This document shows positions 25,670-34,222 of a stretch of 52,845 nt of DNA, piece after piece (within the stretch, counting starts at the first letter, position 1; the number at the start of each line of letters is the position of its first letter). Under the pieces are notes generated by a model that was given only the letters and a program-made list of their open reading frames with translations, did no database searches and had not been told where the DNA came from. The stretch comes from Clostridiaceae bacterium (GTDB lineage: Bacteria > Bacillota > Clostridia > Clostridiales > Clostridiaceae). The position numbers were made by a program, and so were the translations under genes. The stretch is from assembly GCA_014380625.1 (NCBI GenBank), contig JACMJL010000157.1, positions 1 through 52,845 of the forward strand, given 5' to 3'.

Positions 25670-26137
25670 TTATTTTAAAGTTTTCTCAAGAGTTGCAATA
25701 TTCTGTGCTTTATTATTAATCATAAAAGTTAAGATTTCATAGGTTTTCGTGTGTAAATCGCTTGTACTTTTCACAAATCTTCCTTGAACATCAATAAGCA
25801 AAGATTGTACATCCTTCTCTAACTCAAGTGAAAATTTTAAATATTCTTTAACATTATTAATCTTTGTCACATATACTCTTTTATTAAACTCATCTATCAA
25901 AAAAGACATTTTATCATATATATAAAGATCAATTTCTTCAAATTCTACATCACCTATTTCAACTTTTAATGTTTCATAATACTTTATTGTTTTATCTATT
26001 TCCTTTGATATTACCTTCGACATTATTTGTATAGATGGAATATCACAATTCTCTTTTCCTATACTCTTATATATTTCTTTTTTTCGAATAGAAACCTTTA
26101 TTGCCTTATCAATTAAATCTATTACATTGTAACCCAT
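25670..26137 (-). CDS. Hypothetical helical protein, 155 aa
   Basis: Not recognised. Mostly long amphipathic helices with a high Lys/Glu/Ile content and no membrane segment or cysteine cluster (one Cys). The pattern suggests a four-helix bundle. AAGGTGGTG precedes the ATG, and a strong terminator follows. It lies 21 bases downstream of the inverted GT39-like gene, with which it may be co-transcribed. Confidence 0.65.
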   Translation of the reverse strand: MGYNVIDLIDKAIKVSIRKKEIYKSIGKENCDIPSIQIMSKVISKEIDKTIKYYETLKVEIGDVEFEEIDLYIYDKMSFLIDEFNKRVYVTKINNVKEYLKFSLELEKDVQSLLIDVQGRFVKSTSDLHTKTYEILTFMINNKAQNIATLEKTLK

Positions 26138-26158
26138 ATATACACCACCTTAAAGCAT

Positions 26159-27418
26159 CTAATTCTTTTTTTTATGATAATCAAAAATCTGTATTAAACT
26201 TGATGCAGCGAAGATTATTACAAAAGGCATAGCAGGATAGAAATATCTTCCGAAAGCATAAAAAGGTAGATAGACGCCTATAAAATAAAAAATAGTTGCA
26301 ACCAACACTGTTCCCATTTTATTTCTATTCTTATCTTTATAATATTTTATAAGTCCTAGTATACTTACTACTAAGATGAAATAATGCCATATCCCAGTCC
26401 AAATTAGTACTCCCCAGGATTGTATCCAGACGAAAGGCCATCCTATCATGCAAGCGGTCTTTCCCACAGTATACCATAAAAAATACTGTATTGGATGCTT
26501 AGGTACTAAGTTTCTTAGTCTATATTTAGAAACCTCAATATCAATTTGGTTACCTTTCATCTCACTATCTGAATTGTAGTTAAATTGATTATAATTCAGT
26601 CCATCCGTTGCCTTAGTACTTTGGTCATAGAATATGTAAGTTCCTTGAAGCATTGGATTTCCAGTAGCTAGTGTTAAGGGAATAAATTTATGAAACCTAT
26701 TATAATTCCTTATCCACCACGGAGAAAGTATTAAGCAAAATATAGCAGCTACAATAGCTGTATATTTAATCATATCTTTAACTTTATATTTCTTAAATAT
26801 CCACATTAATAAAATTATTATTGGATAGGTTGCTATTGTTGGTCTAAATAAAGTTGCCAAACCAAGTGCAATACCACCTAAAATGTAATATCTTGTTTTA
26901 TTAAGTTCAATTGCATATATGGAAAAATAAACTAAACACAATACGGAAAATTTAAATATAGTCTCAGTTAATATTAAATTAGCAACCCAATAATCAGTTA
27001 TGCATAAAATATTAATTAATATTGCTACTAAAGCCACCCTGCTATTAAAAATTTTACGCGCAATGAAAAACATTACAAGTAAAGACCCAGTTTGAATTAC
27101 TGCTTGAAGTACCCTTAGTGCAGTTATCCCTCCAAAGTTACCAAATATTTTAACAAAGAATGCTAGTGTAAAAGGTAATCCCGGCATCATAAACACCGTG
27201 GATATATCTACATTATGATAAACATATTTTCCCGTATCCACAAGTATCCATGCACTTCTAATAAATTTAACATCATCATTATTCGGTTTAATTAAACTAC
27301 CTAGCAATGTAGAATTTCCATATATAAAAATAGAAATTATGCATATTAAAAAAAATAGTAAGCAAGTAATTGCTAGTACTAATTTCACATACTTTTCCTC
27401 ATTCTTTAAGCTAAACAC
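26159..27418 (-). CDS. GT39/ArnT-like membrane glycosyltransferase, paralogue 2
   Basis: A 419-aa paralogue of the protein at 21912. The two share long nearly identical blocks, for example YGNSTLLGSL, NDDVKFIRSAW, STVFMMPGL, IQTGSL and LTLATGNPMLQGTY. About ten membrane helices are visible. The start is GTG at 27418, preceded by AGGAGGGG. A longer frame to 27472 lacks a ribosome site, and the shorter N-terminus matches that of the paralogue (VFSLKNEEK versus LFSLKQEKK). The inverted pair surrounds the GT2 and TtcA-like genes. The C-terminal third is the most diverged and may change acceptor choice. Confidence 0.82.
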   Translation of the reverse strand: MFSLKNEEKYVKLVLAITCLLFFLICIISIFIYGNSTLLGSLIKPNNDDVKFIRSAWILVDTGKYVYHNVDISTVFMMPGLPFTLAFFVKIFGNFGGITALRVLQAVIQTGSLLVMFFIARKIFNSRVALVAILINILCITDYWVANLILTETIFKFSVLCLVYFSIYAIELNKTRYYILGGIALGLATLFRPTIATYPIIILLMWIFKKYKVKDMIKYTAIVAAIFCLILSPWWIRNYNRFHKFIPLTLATGNPMLQGTYIFYDQSTKATDGLNYNQFNYNSDSEMKGNQIDIEVSKYRLRNLVPKHPIQYFLWYTVGKTACMIGWPFVWIQSWGVLIWTGIWHYFILVVSILGLIKYYKDKNRNKMGTVLVATIFYFIGVYLPFYAFGRYFYPAMPFVIIFAASSLIQIFDYHKKKN

Positions 27419-27544
27419 GCTGAACCCCTCCTTTAAACATTTAGATACTAATTTTACTATAGCAAAAAACATAAAACAAAGCTACATAATTAGTGGAATA
27501 CCATCCTATTTATGATTCGTCACCAATCAATTCTTGCAGTAATA

Positions 27545-27573
27545 TTGAATTGTATTTCTTATAGTGTTATACT
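27545..27573 (+). promoter_or_regulatory. Promoter of nadABC
   Basis: TTGAAT (27545-27550) and TATACT (27568-27573) are 17 bases apart. The predicted start lies near 27580, inside a possible NiaR site. Confidence 0.7.
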
Positions 27574-27579
27574 CTATCT

Positions 27580-27593
27580 AGGTGTTTTAACCT
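27580..27593. promoter_or_regulatory. Candidate NiaR operator
   Basis: AGGTGTTTTAACCT contains AGGT/ACCT inverted half-sites. It resembles the AGGTGT-type half-sites reported for the niacin-responsive repressor NiaR (YrxA) of Firmicutes and overlaps the transcription start of an NAD synthesis operon. The match is imperfect, since the right half lacks the full ACACCT. Confidence 0.4.
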
Positions 27594-27621
27594 TGATATA
27601 TCAATTGAAAGTGGTGTTAAA

Positions 27622-28533
27622 ATGATTGAAAACATTATATATAAAATTGAAGAACTAAAAAAAGAAAAAAATGCTATTATTCTTGCACATTATTATGAAA
27701 GACCCGAAATTCAAGATTTAGCAGACTATGTAGGAGATTCCTACTATTTATCCAAAATTGCAAGAGATTGTAAAGAAAACACAATCGTATTTTGTGGAGT
27801 AAAGTTTATGGCAGAGAGTGCTAAAATTCTTTCCCCTGAAAAAACTGTGTTACTTCCTAATATAGATGCGGGTTGTCCTATGGCTGAGATGGCAGATGCA
27901 GAAACCTTAGCTAAAGTGAAAAAAGAGCATCCTAACGCTGCAGTTGTTTGTTACATCAATTCTACAGCTGAAGTAAAGGCACTATGTGATGTTAGTGTTA
28001 CCTCTTCTAGTGCCGTTAAAATCATTCAAAACATTGATAAAGATGAAATAATTTTCTTACCAGATAAAAACTTAGGTGAGTATATTTCAGAAAAATTTCC
28101 GAACAAAAAATTTATACTATGGAATGGTTTCTGCATAACACACAAAAAGGTGAAAGTAGAAAATATAGAGTCCATAAAGATTCTAAAACCAGAAGCTAAA
28201 GTACTAGTTCATCCAGAGTGTGAAAAACCCGTAAGAGCAGTTGCTGATTTTATTGGAAGTACTGGTGAAATAATTGATTACGCCACAAAATCTCTTAACA
28301 ATGAATTTGTTATTGTTACGGAAGAGGGAGTTCTTCATGAACTTAAGAAAAGAAATCCCACAAAAACCTTTTATGTTCCTGGTACTACTATGACCTGTGT
28401 AAATATGAAAAGAACTATACTTGAAGATGTGTATGAAAGTCTTTTATACAATCAACATGAGATAATCCTAGATGAAGAGATTAGGCTTAAAGCGTTAGCC
28501 TCACTTGAAAACATGCATAAACTAGGGGGGTAA
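27622..28533 (+). CDS. nadA: Quinolinate synthase
   Basis: A [4Fe-4S] enzyme that condenses iminoaspartate with dihydroxyacetone phosphate to quinolinate. The 303-aa length fits the NadA family, which has three pseudo-repeats. Visible motifs are AIILAHYYERPEIQDLADY, FCGVKFMAESAKIL, INSTAEVKALCDVSVTSS, HPECEKPV and TTMTCVNMKRT, which include the three cluster cysteines (near 82, 168-195 and 254-260). It is first in a nadA-nadB-nadC operon with a consensus-like promoter. Oxygen-sensitive cluster chemistry suits an anaerobe. Confidence 0.97.
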   Translation: MIENIIYKIEELKKEKNAIILAHYYERPEIQDLADYVGDSYYLSKIARDCKENTIVFCGVKFMAESAKILSPEKTVLLPNIDAGCPMAEMADAETLAKVKKEHPNAAVVCYINSTAEVKALCDVSVTSSSAVKIIQNIDKDEIIFLPDKNLGEYISEKFPNKKFILWNGFCITHKKVKVENIESIKILKPEAKVLVHPECEKPVRAVADFIGSTGEIIDYATKSLNNEFVIVTEEGVLHELKKRNPTKTFYVPGTTMTCVNMKRTILEDVYESLLYNQHEIILDEEIRLKALASLENMHKLGG

Positions 28534-28594
28534 TTTAATAAACAAGTATTTATTGAAATTAATGAAGTAATTTATAAATAGCAAGGTGATTTAT

Positions 28595-29899
28595 ATGGAA
28601 ATGAACGTCGATGTCTTAATTGCAGGCTCTGGAGTAGCTGGATTATATTGTGCATTAAACCTTAATTCTAATTTAAAAGTATTGATAATTACAAAATCAA
28701 AGTTAACTGAGACTAATACCTACTTAGCTCAAGGCGGTATTTCTACTGCAAGAGATGAAAAAGATATTCCTCTTTTTATTGAAGATACCTTAAAAGCTGG
28801 TCAATATAAAAACGATAGGAACAGTGTTCAAATTTTAGCTGAAGAATCCATGAATAGTATTGACCATATTTTAACCTTAGGGGTTGTACTTGATAAAATT
28901 GGTGAAGACCTTCAATTCACAAAAGAAGGAGCACACAGTATTAATCGAATTGTACATAATAAAGATACTACGGGCAAGGCTTTAGCCGATGCCCTTATTG
29001 AACATGTTAAAACATTAAAAAATGTTACTATCTTTGAAGATACCTATCTTGTGGATATAATCAAAGATAATAATACCTGTGTAGGTGGTATAGCCATAAA
29101 AGAAAATACTCAGTTTAATATAAAATCAAAGGTTTTAGTTTTAGCTACAGGTGGTATTGGTGGAATATTTAATAATTCTACTAATCAGAGACTTCTAACT
29201 GGTGACGGTATTGCAATTGCTATAAGAAACAATATTAAACTCAAGGATTTAAATTATATCCAATTTCATCCTACAGCTTTATTTGATGAAAATATTGATA
29301 ATAGAAGATTTTTAATTTCTGAAGCTGTTCGAGGAGAAGGTGGGAAGTTAATTAACTCAAAAGGAGAACGTTTCATTGATGAACTTTTACCAAGAGATGT
29401 AGTTTCTAATGCCATAAATGAAGAAATAAAAAACTCTGGAATTCCAAACGTATGGCTTGATATTACCTTTCTTGACAGTGAATACATTAAGAAAAGGTTT
29501 CCTAATATATATGAAGAATGTTTAATTAGGGGAATTGATATAACAAAAGAACCTATACCAGTTTCTCCTGCACAACATTATTTTATGGGTGGTATTGAAA
29601 CGGATTCCACTTCTAAAACCTCCTTAGAGAATTTATATGCTGCTGGTGAGGTAAGTTGTACTGGCGTTCATGGCGCCAATAGATTGGCTAGTAATTCTCT
29701 ACTAGAGGGTCTAGTATTTTCAAAGAGAGCTGCAGATTCAATTAATAAAAATATTACTAATATAGAATTTCATGAAATAGCTATACCTAAGGTTTCTACT
29801 GATGTGGAGAAACTCATTACTGAAAATAAAGAATTAGCTATTGAGGAGTTTAAAAGGAGGTCAAAGGATTTAAATGATGAATTATTTAATCATAGATAA
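28595..29899 (+). CDS. nadB: L-aspartate oxidase
   Basis: An FAD enzyme that oxidises L-aspartate to iminoaspartate for NadA. The 434-aa protein has the FAD motif VLIAGSGVAGLYCALNL at the N-terminus, the succinate dehydrogenase/fumarate reductase-like QGGISTA and HPTALF motifs, EAVRGEGG, and VHGANRLASNSLLE near 350. In anaerobes fumarate, not oxygen, is the expected electron acceptor. The ATG at 28595 follows AAGGTG. A GTG nine bases earlier lies within that site. It is shorter than the E. coli enzyme (about 540 aa) and lacks much of the C-terminal helical domain, as in several clostridia. It overlaps nadC by 26 bases. Confidence 0.95.
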   Translation: MEMNVDVLIAGSGVAGLYCALNLNSNLKVLIITKSKLTETNTYLAQGGISTARDEKDIPLFIEDTLKAGQYKNDRNSVQILAEESMNSIDHILTLGVVLDKIGEDLQFTKEGAHSINRIVHNKDTTGKALADALIEHVKTLKNVTIFEDTYLVDIIKDNNTCVGGIAIKENTQFNIKSKVLVLATGGIGGIFNNSTNQRLLTGDGIAIAIRNNIKLKDLNYIQFHPTALFDENIDNRRFLISEAVRGEGGKLINSKGERFIDELLPRDVVSNAINEEIKNSGIPNVWLDITFLDSEYIKKRFPNIYEECLIRGIDITKEPIPVSPAQHYFMGGIETDSTSKTSLENLYAAGEVSCTGVHGANRLASNSLLEGLVFSKRAADSINKNITNIEFHEIAIPKVSTDVEKLITENKELAIEEFKRRSKDLNDELFNHR

Positions 29900-30713
29900 A
29901 CTAATTATAGATGCCTTAAAGGAAGATGTTCCTAGTGAAGATATAACTACAAATGCAATTGTAAGTATTAATTCTAAATCCACTGTAGACTTATTTGCAA
30001 AAGAAGAAGGTATTATAGCGGGACTTCATGTATTTGAAAGGGTTTTTACTATTCTTGGTGATGTGAAATTAGAATTTTTCAAAGTAGATGGTGACTTAGT
30101 CCAGCCAAATACACTTATTGCTAGGCTAACTGGAAGTACACGTCATTTATTAATAGGGGAGCGAACAGCACTTAATTTTCTGCAAAGAATGAGTGGTATT
30201 GCTACTTTAACAAAAAGTTTTGCTGACAAACTTAAAAATACAGATGCAATGCTTTTAGATACGAGAAAAACCACCCCAAACATGAGGATTTTCGAAAAGT
30301 ACTCAGTTAAAATTGGTGGTGGCCATAATCATAGATTCAATCTATCAGATGGTGTTTTATTAAAAGATAATCACATTAGTGCCGCTGGCGGTGTTAAAAA
30401 TGCAGTTTTAGCTGCAAAAGCACAGGCGTCCTTCGTAAGGAAAATTGAAGTTGAAGTTGAGACACTTGATATGGTAAAAGAAGCATTGGAAGTAGAAGCT
30501 GATATTATTATGTTGGATAATATGGACCTGGAAACCATAAGGCAAGCAGTTACTATGATCGGTAAAAAGGCCATTATCGAAGTTTCGGGAAATGTAAGTT
30601 TGGATACAATTGAAGCTTTAGCAAAAACTGGCGTAGATTATATATCAGTAGGTGCCCTAACACATTCTGCCAAAATTTTAGATTTAAGTCTTAAAAACCT
30701 GAAAAATATATAA
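29874..30713 (+). CDS. nadC: Nicotinate-nucleotide pyrophosphorylase (carboxylating)
   Basis: Converts quinolinate and PRPP to nicotinate mononucleotide, completing the de novo branch. The 279-aa protein shows LKEDVPSEDITT, ERTALNFLQRMSGIAT, LDTRKTTPNMR, GGGHNHRFNLSDGVLLKDNH and IMLDNMD, all quinolinate phosphoribosyltransferase signatures. It starts inside the 3' end of nadB, with AAAGGAGG and AAAGGAT upstream. Two adjacent ATGs (29874 and 29877) are possible. A strong terminator follows. Confidence 0.96.
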   Translation: MMNYLIIDKLIIDALKEDVPSEDITTNAIVSINSKSTVDLFAKEEGIIAGLHVFERVFTILGDVKLEFFKVDGDLVQPNTLIARLTGSTRHLLIGERTALNFLQRMSGIATLTKSFADKLKNTDAMLLDTRKTTPNMRIFEKYSVKIGGGHNHRFNLSDGVLLKDNHISAAGGVKNAVLAAKAQASFVRKIEVEVETLDMVKEALEVEADIIMLDNMDLETIRQAVTMIGKKAIIEVSGNVSLDTIEALAKTGVDYISVGALTHSAKILDLSLKNLKNI

Positions 30714-30723
30714 GACCTATAAA

Positions 30724-30766
30724 AATACACTGTAGTAAAATATGATTTTACTACAGTGTATTTTTT
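30724..30766 (+). terminator. Terminator of nadABC
   Basis: A 17-bp stem (AATACACTGTAGTAAAA with TTTTACTACAGTGTATT) and a T-run. Confidence 0.9.
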
Positions 30767-30824
30767 GATTAAATGGTAACACTAATCTTGTAATGTTTTA
30801 TATAAAAAATAGGAGGTAGAATTT

Positions 30825-31031
30825 ATGGCAAGTCAAAACAAACAAATTGAAGCAAATAACTTGAAGGTTATCAAGGATAATCTTGAAGGTGAGGCTCTAT
30901 TAAACAAGAAATATTCAGAGTATTCACAAAGAATTACGGATCCACAAATCAAAAGCTTATGTGACCAAGGTTGTCAAATCCACAAACAAAACTTTGATAA
31001 TTTAAGAACATATTTGGATTCACATCAATAA
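30825..31031 (+). CDS. Small spore coat-associated protein (first of CotF-like pair)
   Basis: A 68-aa soluble helical protein with two cysteines (LCDQGCQIHKQNF). Short proteins of this kind accompany CotF-like coat proteins in clostridia, and here the next gene, 16 bases away, is a CotF-like protein. AGGAGG precedes the ATG. The name rests largely on context. In Bacillus CotF is processed from one precursor, while clostridia often have separate small genes. Confidence 0.65.
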   Translation: MASQNKQIEANNLKVIKDNLEGEALLNKKYSEYSQRITDPQIKSLCDQGCQIHKQNFDNLRTYLDSHQ

Positions 31032-31047
31032 TTAAGGAGGAAAAGAA

Positions 31048-31308
31048 ATGAATGATAAAGAATTAACCCATGATCTATTAAGCAGCGAGAAGCAGGTTGT
31101 ATCTTCCTATAGCACTGGCATTACTGAGTCCTCCTGCATGAATTTAAGAAATACCTTAATGAATAACTTCAAAACCGCACAGGACCTACAGTTTAAGGTC
31201 TTTGATACTATGAAAACCAAAGGTTGGTATGCAACTAAAGATGCTCCATCCGCTGAAGTCTCACAACTAAAAGCTGATGCATCTCAAATATCAACAGAAT
31301 TAGTATAA
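31048..31308 (+). CDS. CotF-like spore coat protein
   Basis: An 86-aa protein resembling the Coat_F domain: a helical hairpin with ELTHDLLSSEKQVVSSYSTG, then LRNTLMNNFKTAQDLQFKVF and KGWYATKDAP, the last being highly characteristic of this family. It is probably made in the mother cell and incorporated in the coat. AAGGAGG precedes the ATG. It forms an operon with the 68-aa gene and ends at a strong terminator. Confidence 0.85.
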   Translation: MNDKELTHDLLSSEKQVVSSYSTGITESSCMNLRNTLMNNFKTAQDLQFKVFDTMKTKGWYATKDAPSAEVSQLKADASQISTELV

Positions 31309-31324
31309 AGTAAATTATAAAATA

Positions 31325-31370
31325 AATAGCTATCCCTCTAGATATTTAGAGGGATAGCTATTTTATTTTG
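31325..31370. terminator. Strong terminator between coat genes and the convergent membrane gene
   Basis: A 16-bp perfect stem (AATAGCTATCCCTCTA with TAGAGGGATAGCTATT), followed by TTATTTT on the plus strand. The minus side is also T-rich. Confidence 0.9.
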
Positions 31371-31376
31371 GATACC

Positions 31377-32777
31377 TTATTTATTTTTAAGTTTAAATAT
31401 ATATTTATTTAACATTTTAATAATTATAAATACTGGATAAGATGAAATTGTTAATCCAATAATGAAAACTAAAAAAAGCTTAACAAGATTATTTTTAGTA
31501 TCTATAACTTGAAAATCAAGCAATAACGTCATCCCAGTTAATAGAACGCTAATAGTATAGATAACGATTAGCAACATATTTATCTTTTCTTGCCCTCTTG
31601 CAACAGTATAATCATAGTACTCAGAGTACTCCTTCTGTACTTCATCAAAAAGTGAGATTAAATCAAAGGACTTCTGCCATTTTTTCCAAATATCCATTCC
31701 CTGTTCAGAATTTGTTATTTGACTAAACCAGCTAAAGTGTGTAAACCTAGTAAACCTTTGTTTTAAATTACCCATTTTATTTCTACCACTAGACATCAAT
31801 TCTTGAGAAAATAATATTAGTGCAATCCTTTGATAAAAGGCAAGTAAAAAAATATAGAAATACATGGTTTCATAATATATAGGAAGTTTATTACGATTAA
31901 ATAATTCCTTTTGTGAAGCAAATACTACTCCAGATTCTCTTGAAAACCCATAAATAGAATACTTCCAGCGCGTGTAAATATTTTCTTTTATTCCTTTAAA
32001 ATCAGCATCAAAGGTTGCATCAAATTTCCCTGGTAAAACATATTGATACTTATAAAATTCATTTATTATATCCTTTAAACTTTTTTCCTCATTCCATTCA
32101 TCTTTATCTAAACACATATAGGAATATGTAAATAATCTATCAAAATATATATTTTCTTTTTCAACATCTTCATATCCGTAAAGTAGATGATCAATAAAGC
32201 TGGATAAATCTTCAACATCATTAAACTCTTCATTCATGAGAAAAATTCCCTGACTCTTCTTTTTCTTTAGATATCTAGGATTAATTGTTCGAAATTTATA
32301 ATTAAAATCTAAAATATCATTTGAGTAAATAAAATCAGCCTTATCTAGTTCAGTTTTAAAAATTAAAAAACAAATTCCTGGTTCAAAGCAAACCAGTTCT
32401 ATTTTTAAAATTTTAAAGTTTATATCTAATTTACTGAATTTATAATTATTTTCTTTACTTTCATCAATGTTATATTGAAATTTAATTGAAGTTAACTTTG
32501 AGATCTTTTCTAGTTTCTTATTATAACTCATATCATCAAACTGCTGTCTATAATCGCTTGACCAATAAAGCGTAGGAAAAAGAAACTTTTTTACATAAGG
32601 AAGAAAATAGGAATGTGTATCAATGTCATCCGTTTCATTCATTATACTCAATGCCCATTTCTTTTCGTCTAATAGAAATTTACCCAGAAACTCTTTATAT
32701 CTTCCATTAGATATTAGAAATGGATAAACGAAATATGAATAATGATAGGTTGTTTTTAAGTTCAAATATCTCACCAT
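31377..32777 (-). CDS. Hypothetical protein with C-terminal membrane anchor, 466 aa
   Basis: No family recognised. Residues 1-395 are soluble, rich in aromatic residues, Asp and Lys. Two strong membrane helices lie at the end (about 402-422 and 433-455), with a basic tail, so most of the protein is probably cytoplasmic. Residues 300-330 contain a weaker hydrophobic stretch (YYETMYFYIFLLAFYQRI). The overall layout, with a long soluble part, helical stalk and two terminal helices, recalls CorA-like proteins, but no GMN motif is seen. The ribosome site is weak (AAAG). It lies 69 bases downstream of the isoprenoid-synthase-like gene on the same strand. Confidence 0.7.
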   Translation of the reverse strand: MVRYLNLKTTYHYSYFVYPFLISNGRYKEFLGKFLLDEKKWALSIMNETDDIDTHSYFLPYVKKFLFPTLYWSSDYRQQFDDMSYNKKLEKISKLTSIKFQYNIDESKENNYKFSKLDINFKILKIELVCFEPGICFLIFKTELDKADFIYSNDILDFNYKFRTINPRYLKKKKSQGIFLMNEEFNDVEDLSSFIDHLLYGYEDVEKENIYFDRLFTYSYMCLDKDEWNEEKSLKDIINEFYKYQYVLPGKFDATFDADFKGIKENIYTRWKYSIYGFSRESGVVFASQKELFNRNKLPIYYETMYFYIFLLAFYQRIALILFSQELMSSGRNKMGNLKQRFTRFTHFSWFSQITNSEQGMDIWKKWQKSFDLISLFDEVQKEYSEYYDYTVARGQEKINMLLIVIYTISVLLTGMTLLLDFQVIDTKNNLVKLFLVFIIGLTISSYPVFIIIKMLNKYIFKLKNK

Positions 32778-32846
32778 CTTTAGTAACTATTTATTAATAT
32801 TTTATCATAAAAACAAATAATTTGCATTATTTTAATACTTATAAGA

Positions 32847-34127
32847 TTAGCTCAATGCAAAAATAATAATCTCTTCGATACTAACTCCACCATAACTTTC
32901 ATCCATTTTTAAATACTTTCTCCTTAATTTGTTATAGAAGTTTATCATATACTTCGTTCTGTATGGGAAATAGCCTTCCATCTTTTTAAAATACTTATGG
33001 CTATATAATTTTTTATTTTTAGCTATAGCAAAAAATATTAACATTAGTGAATTCTTACGAATAAGCTCCTTTATATTAATTAAATTGTCACAACTAAAAC
33101 AGTCAGTGTTTTCTAAAAACTCAAAATCATAGTTAATCAATCCATTAGTTACAGTATCCAAGTTCCACTTCCCTGCAAGTTGAGATATTATGGTCATATG
33201 TTTGTTTGACCAGTCTTCAATTCCGTCTTGAAGATCATCGCATATTTGAAGTAGTACACCATATCCAAAAAAGAACTTTGCTTCCTCGCTATCTAACTTT
33301 CCATTAACTAGATATGCGTCGGCTAGAACTGAAGCGCCCCCTTTTTCTATGCTAAGCCCTAATATATCAACCTCATAGGGGCAGCTTACCCTTCCTTGTT
33401 GAAGAAGACTTTTTATTTGTGCCCTATGAATTGAAAGCAAACTTTGAAAAATCTCAGGATACTCTGAAGGATTATATTGTGTTTCAATCATATCTACCAA
33501 TTTAAACAAACTTTCTTCATAGCTATTATTAGGTTCTAGATGAACTCCTTCTAATTTCTTTTCAAATCTATCACTAATTAATATTTTTTCTTCCTTGCTG
33601 ATATTAGGATTATCTAGGTAATTATCTGTATAAGGATATAGCATACTATATGCGAAGACAGCTGTTGTCATCTCGGGTTTTCCACCTAACAGCAGTTGAA
33701 CAATATTCATTATCCAAACATTTCTAATTGCCTGTCCCATGTCCGACATAGAAATTTTATTATTAAAATATTGTGCTTCCTTAAGAAATTCTTGTGTTAT
33801 TTTAGGCATTCCGGTATCTAGCAAGATATTTTTATCCTCAATTGACATTAGATCTGATTTCTTTAAAAAGGTATCCATAGATAACCTAATTTTTTGTTTC
33901 CAGTTTTCACGTTTATCAATCTCATAGGGAAAGGACTTTATGGCCCCTACAAAAAAATCTATAAAAACATTTGTTTCCTTCTCCTTTGTTAATTTTTGAA
34001 AAAAGCTAGTTTTCCTATCTAGATCAGGAAATAACTTGCTACTTTCCCACCACTTTTTTATAAATATATCCTTAAATTCTATAATTTCTTTTGACACTGA
34101 ACTATTAAGATAGTCTAAATTTTTCAT
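32847..34127 (-). CDS. Class I isoprenoid synthase-like protein
   Basis: A 426-aa all-helical protein with two aspartate-rich motifs. DNYLD near residue 168 is in the position of the first motif. GYGVLLQICDDLQD near 289-301 strongly resembles the second GxxFQxxDDxxD motif of trans-prenyltransferases. It is longer than usual prenyl synthases, with an N-terminal extension of about 120 residues, and lacks the canonical first DDxxxxD. A diterpene or sesquiterpene cyclase, a prenyltransferase or a non-catalytic relative are possible. AAGGAG supports the ATG. Its neighbour is an unknown membrane protein, and no other isoprenoid gene is near. Confidence 0.75.
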   Translation of the reverse strand: MKNLDYLNSSVSKEIIEFKDIFIKKWWESSKLFPDLDRKTSFFQKLTKEKETNVFIDFFVGAIKSFPYEIDKRENWKQKIRLSMDTFLKKSDLMSIEDKNILLDTGMPKITQEFLKEAQYFNNKISMSDMGQAIRNVWIMNIVQLLLGGKPEMTTAVFAYSMLYPYTDNYLDNPNISKEEKILISDRFEKKLEGVHLEPNNSYEESLFKLVDMIETQYNPSEYPEIFQSLLSIHRAQIKSLLQQGRVSCPYEVDILGLSIEKGGASVLADAYLVNGKLDSEEAKFFFGYGVLLQICDDLQDGIEDWSNKHMTIISQLAGKWNLDTVTNGLINYDFEFLENTDCFSCDNLINIKELIRKNSLMLIFFAIAKNKKLYSHKYFKKMEGYFPYRTKYMINFYNKLRRKYLKMDESYGGVSIEEIIIFALS

Positions 34128-34222
34128 ATCCTTTTCTCCTTGTTTAACATGTTAGGCATGTAACATATTATTATATTGAGTTTGTCTTAGTAATATCTTA
34201 CCATAAAATCATATACTTTTCA

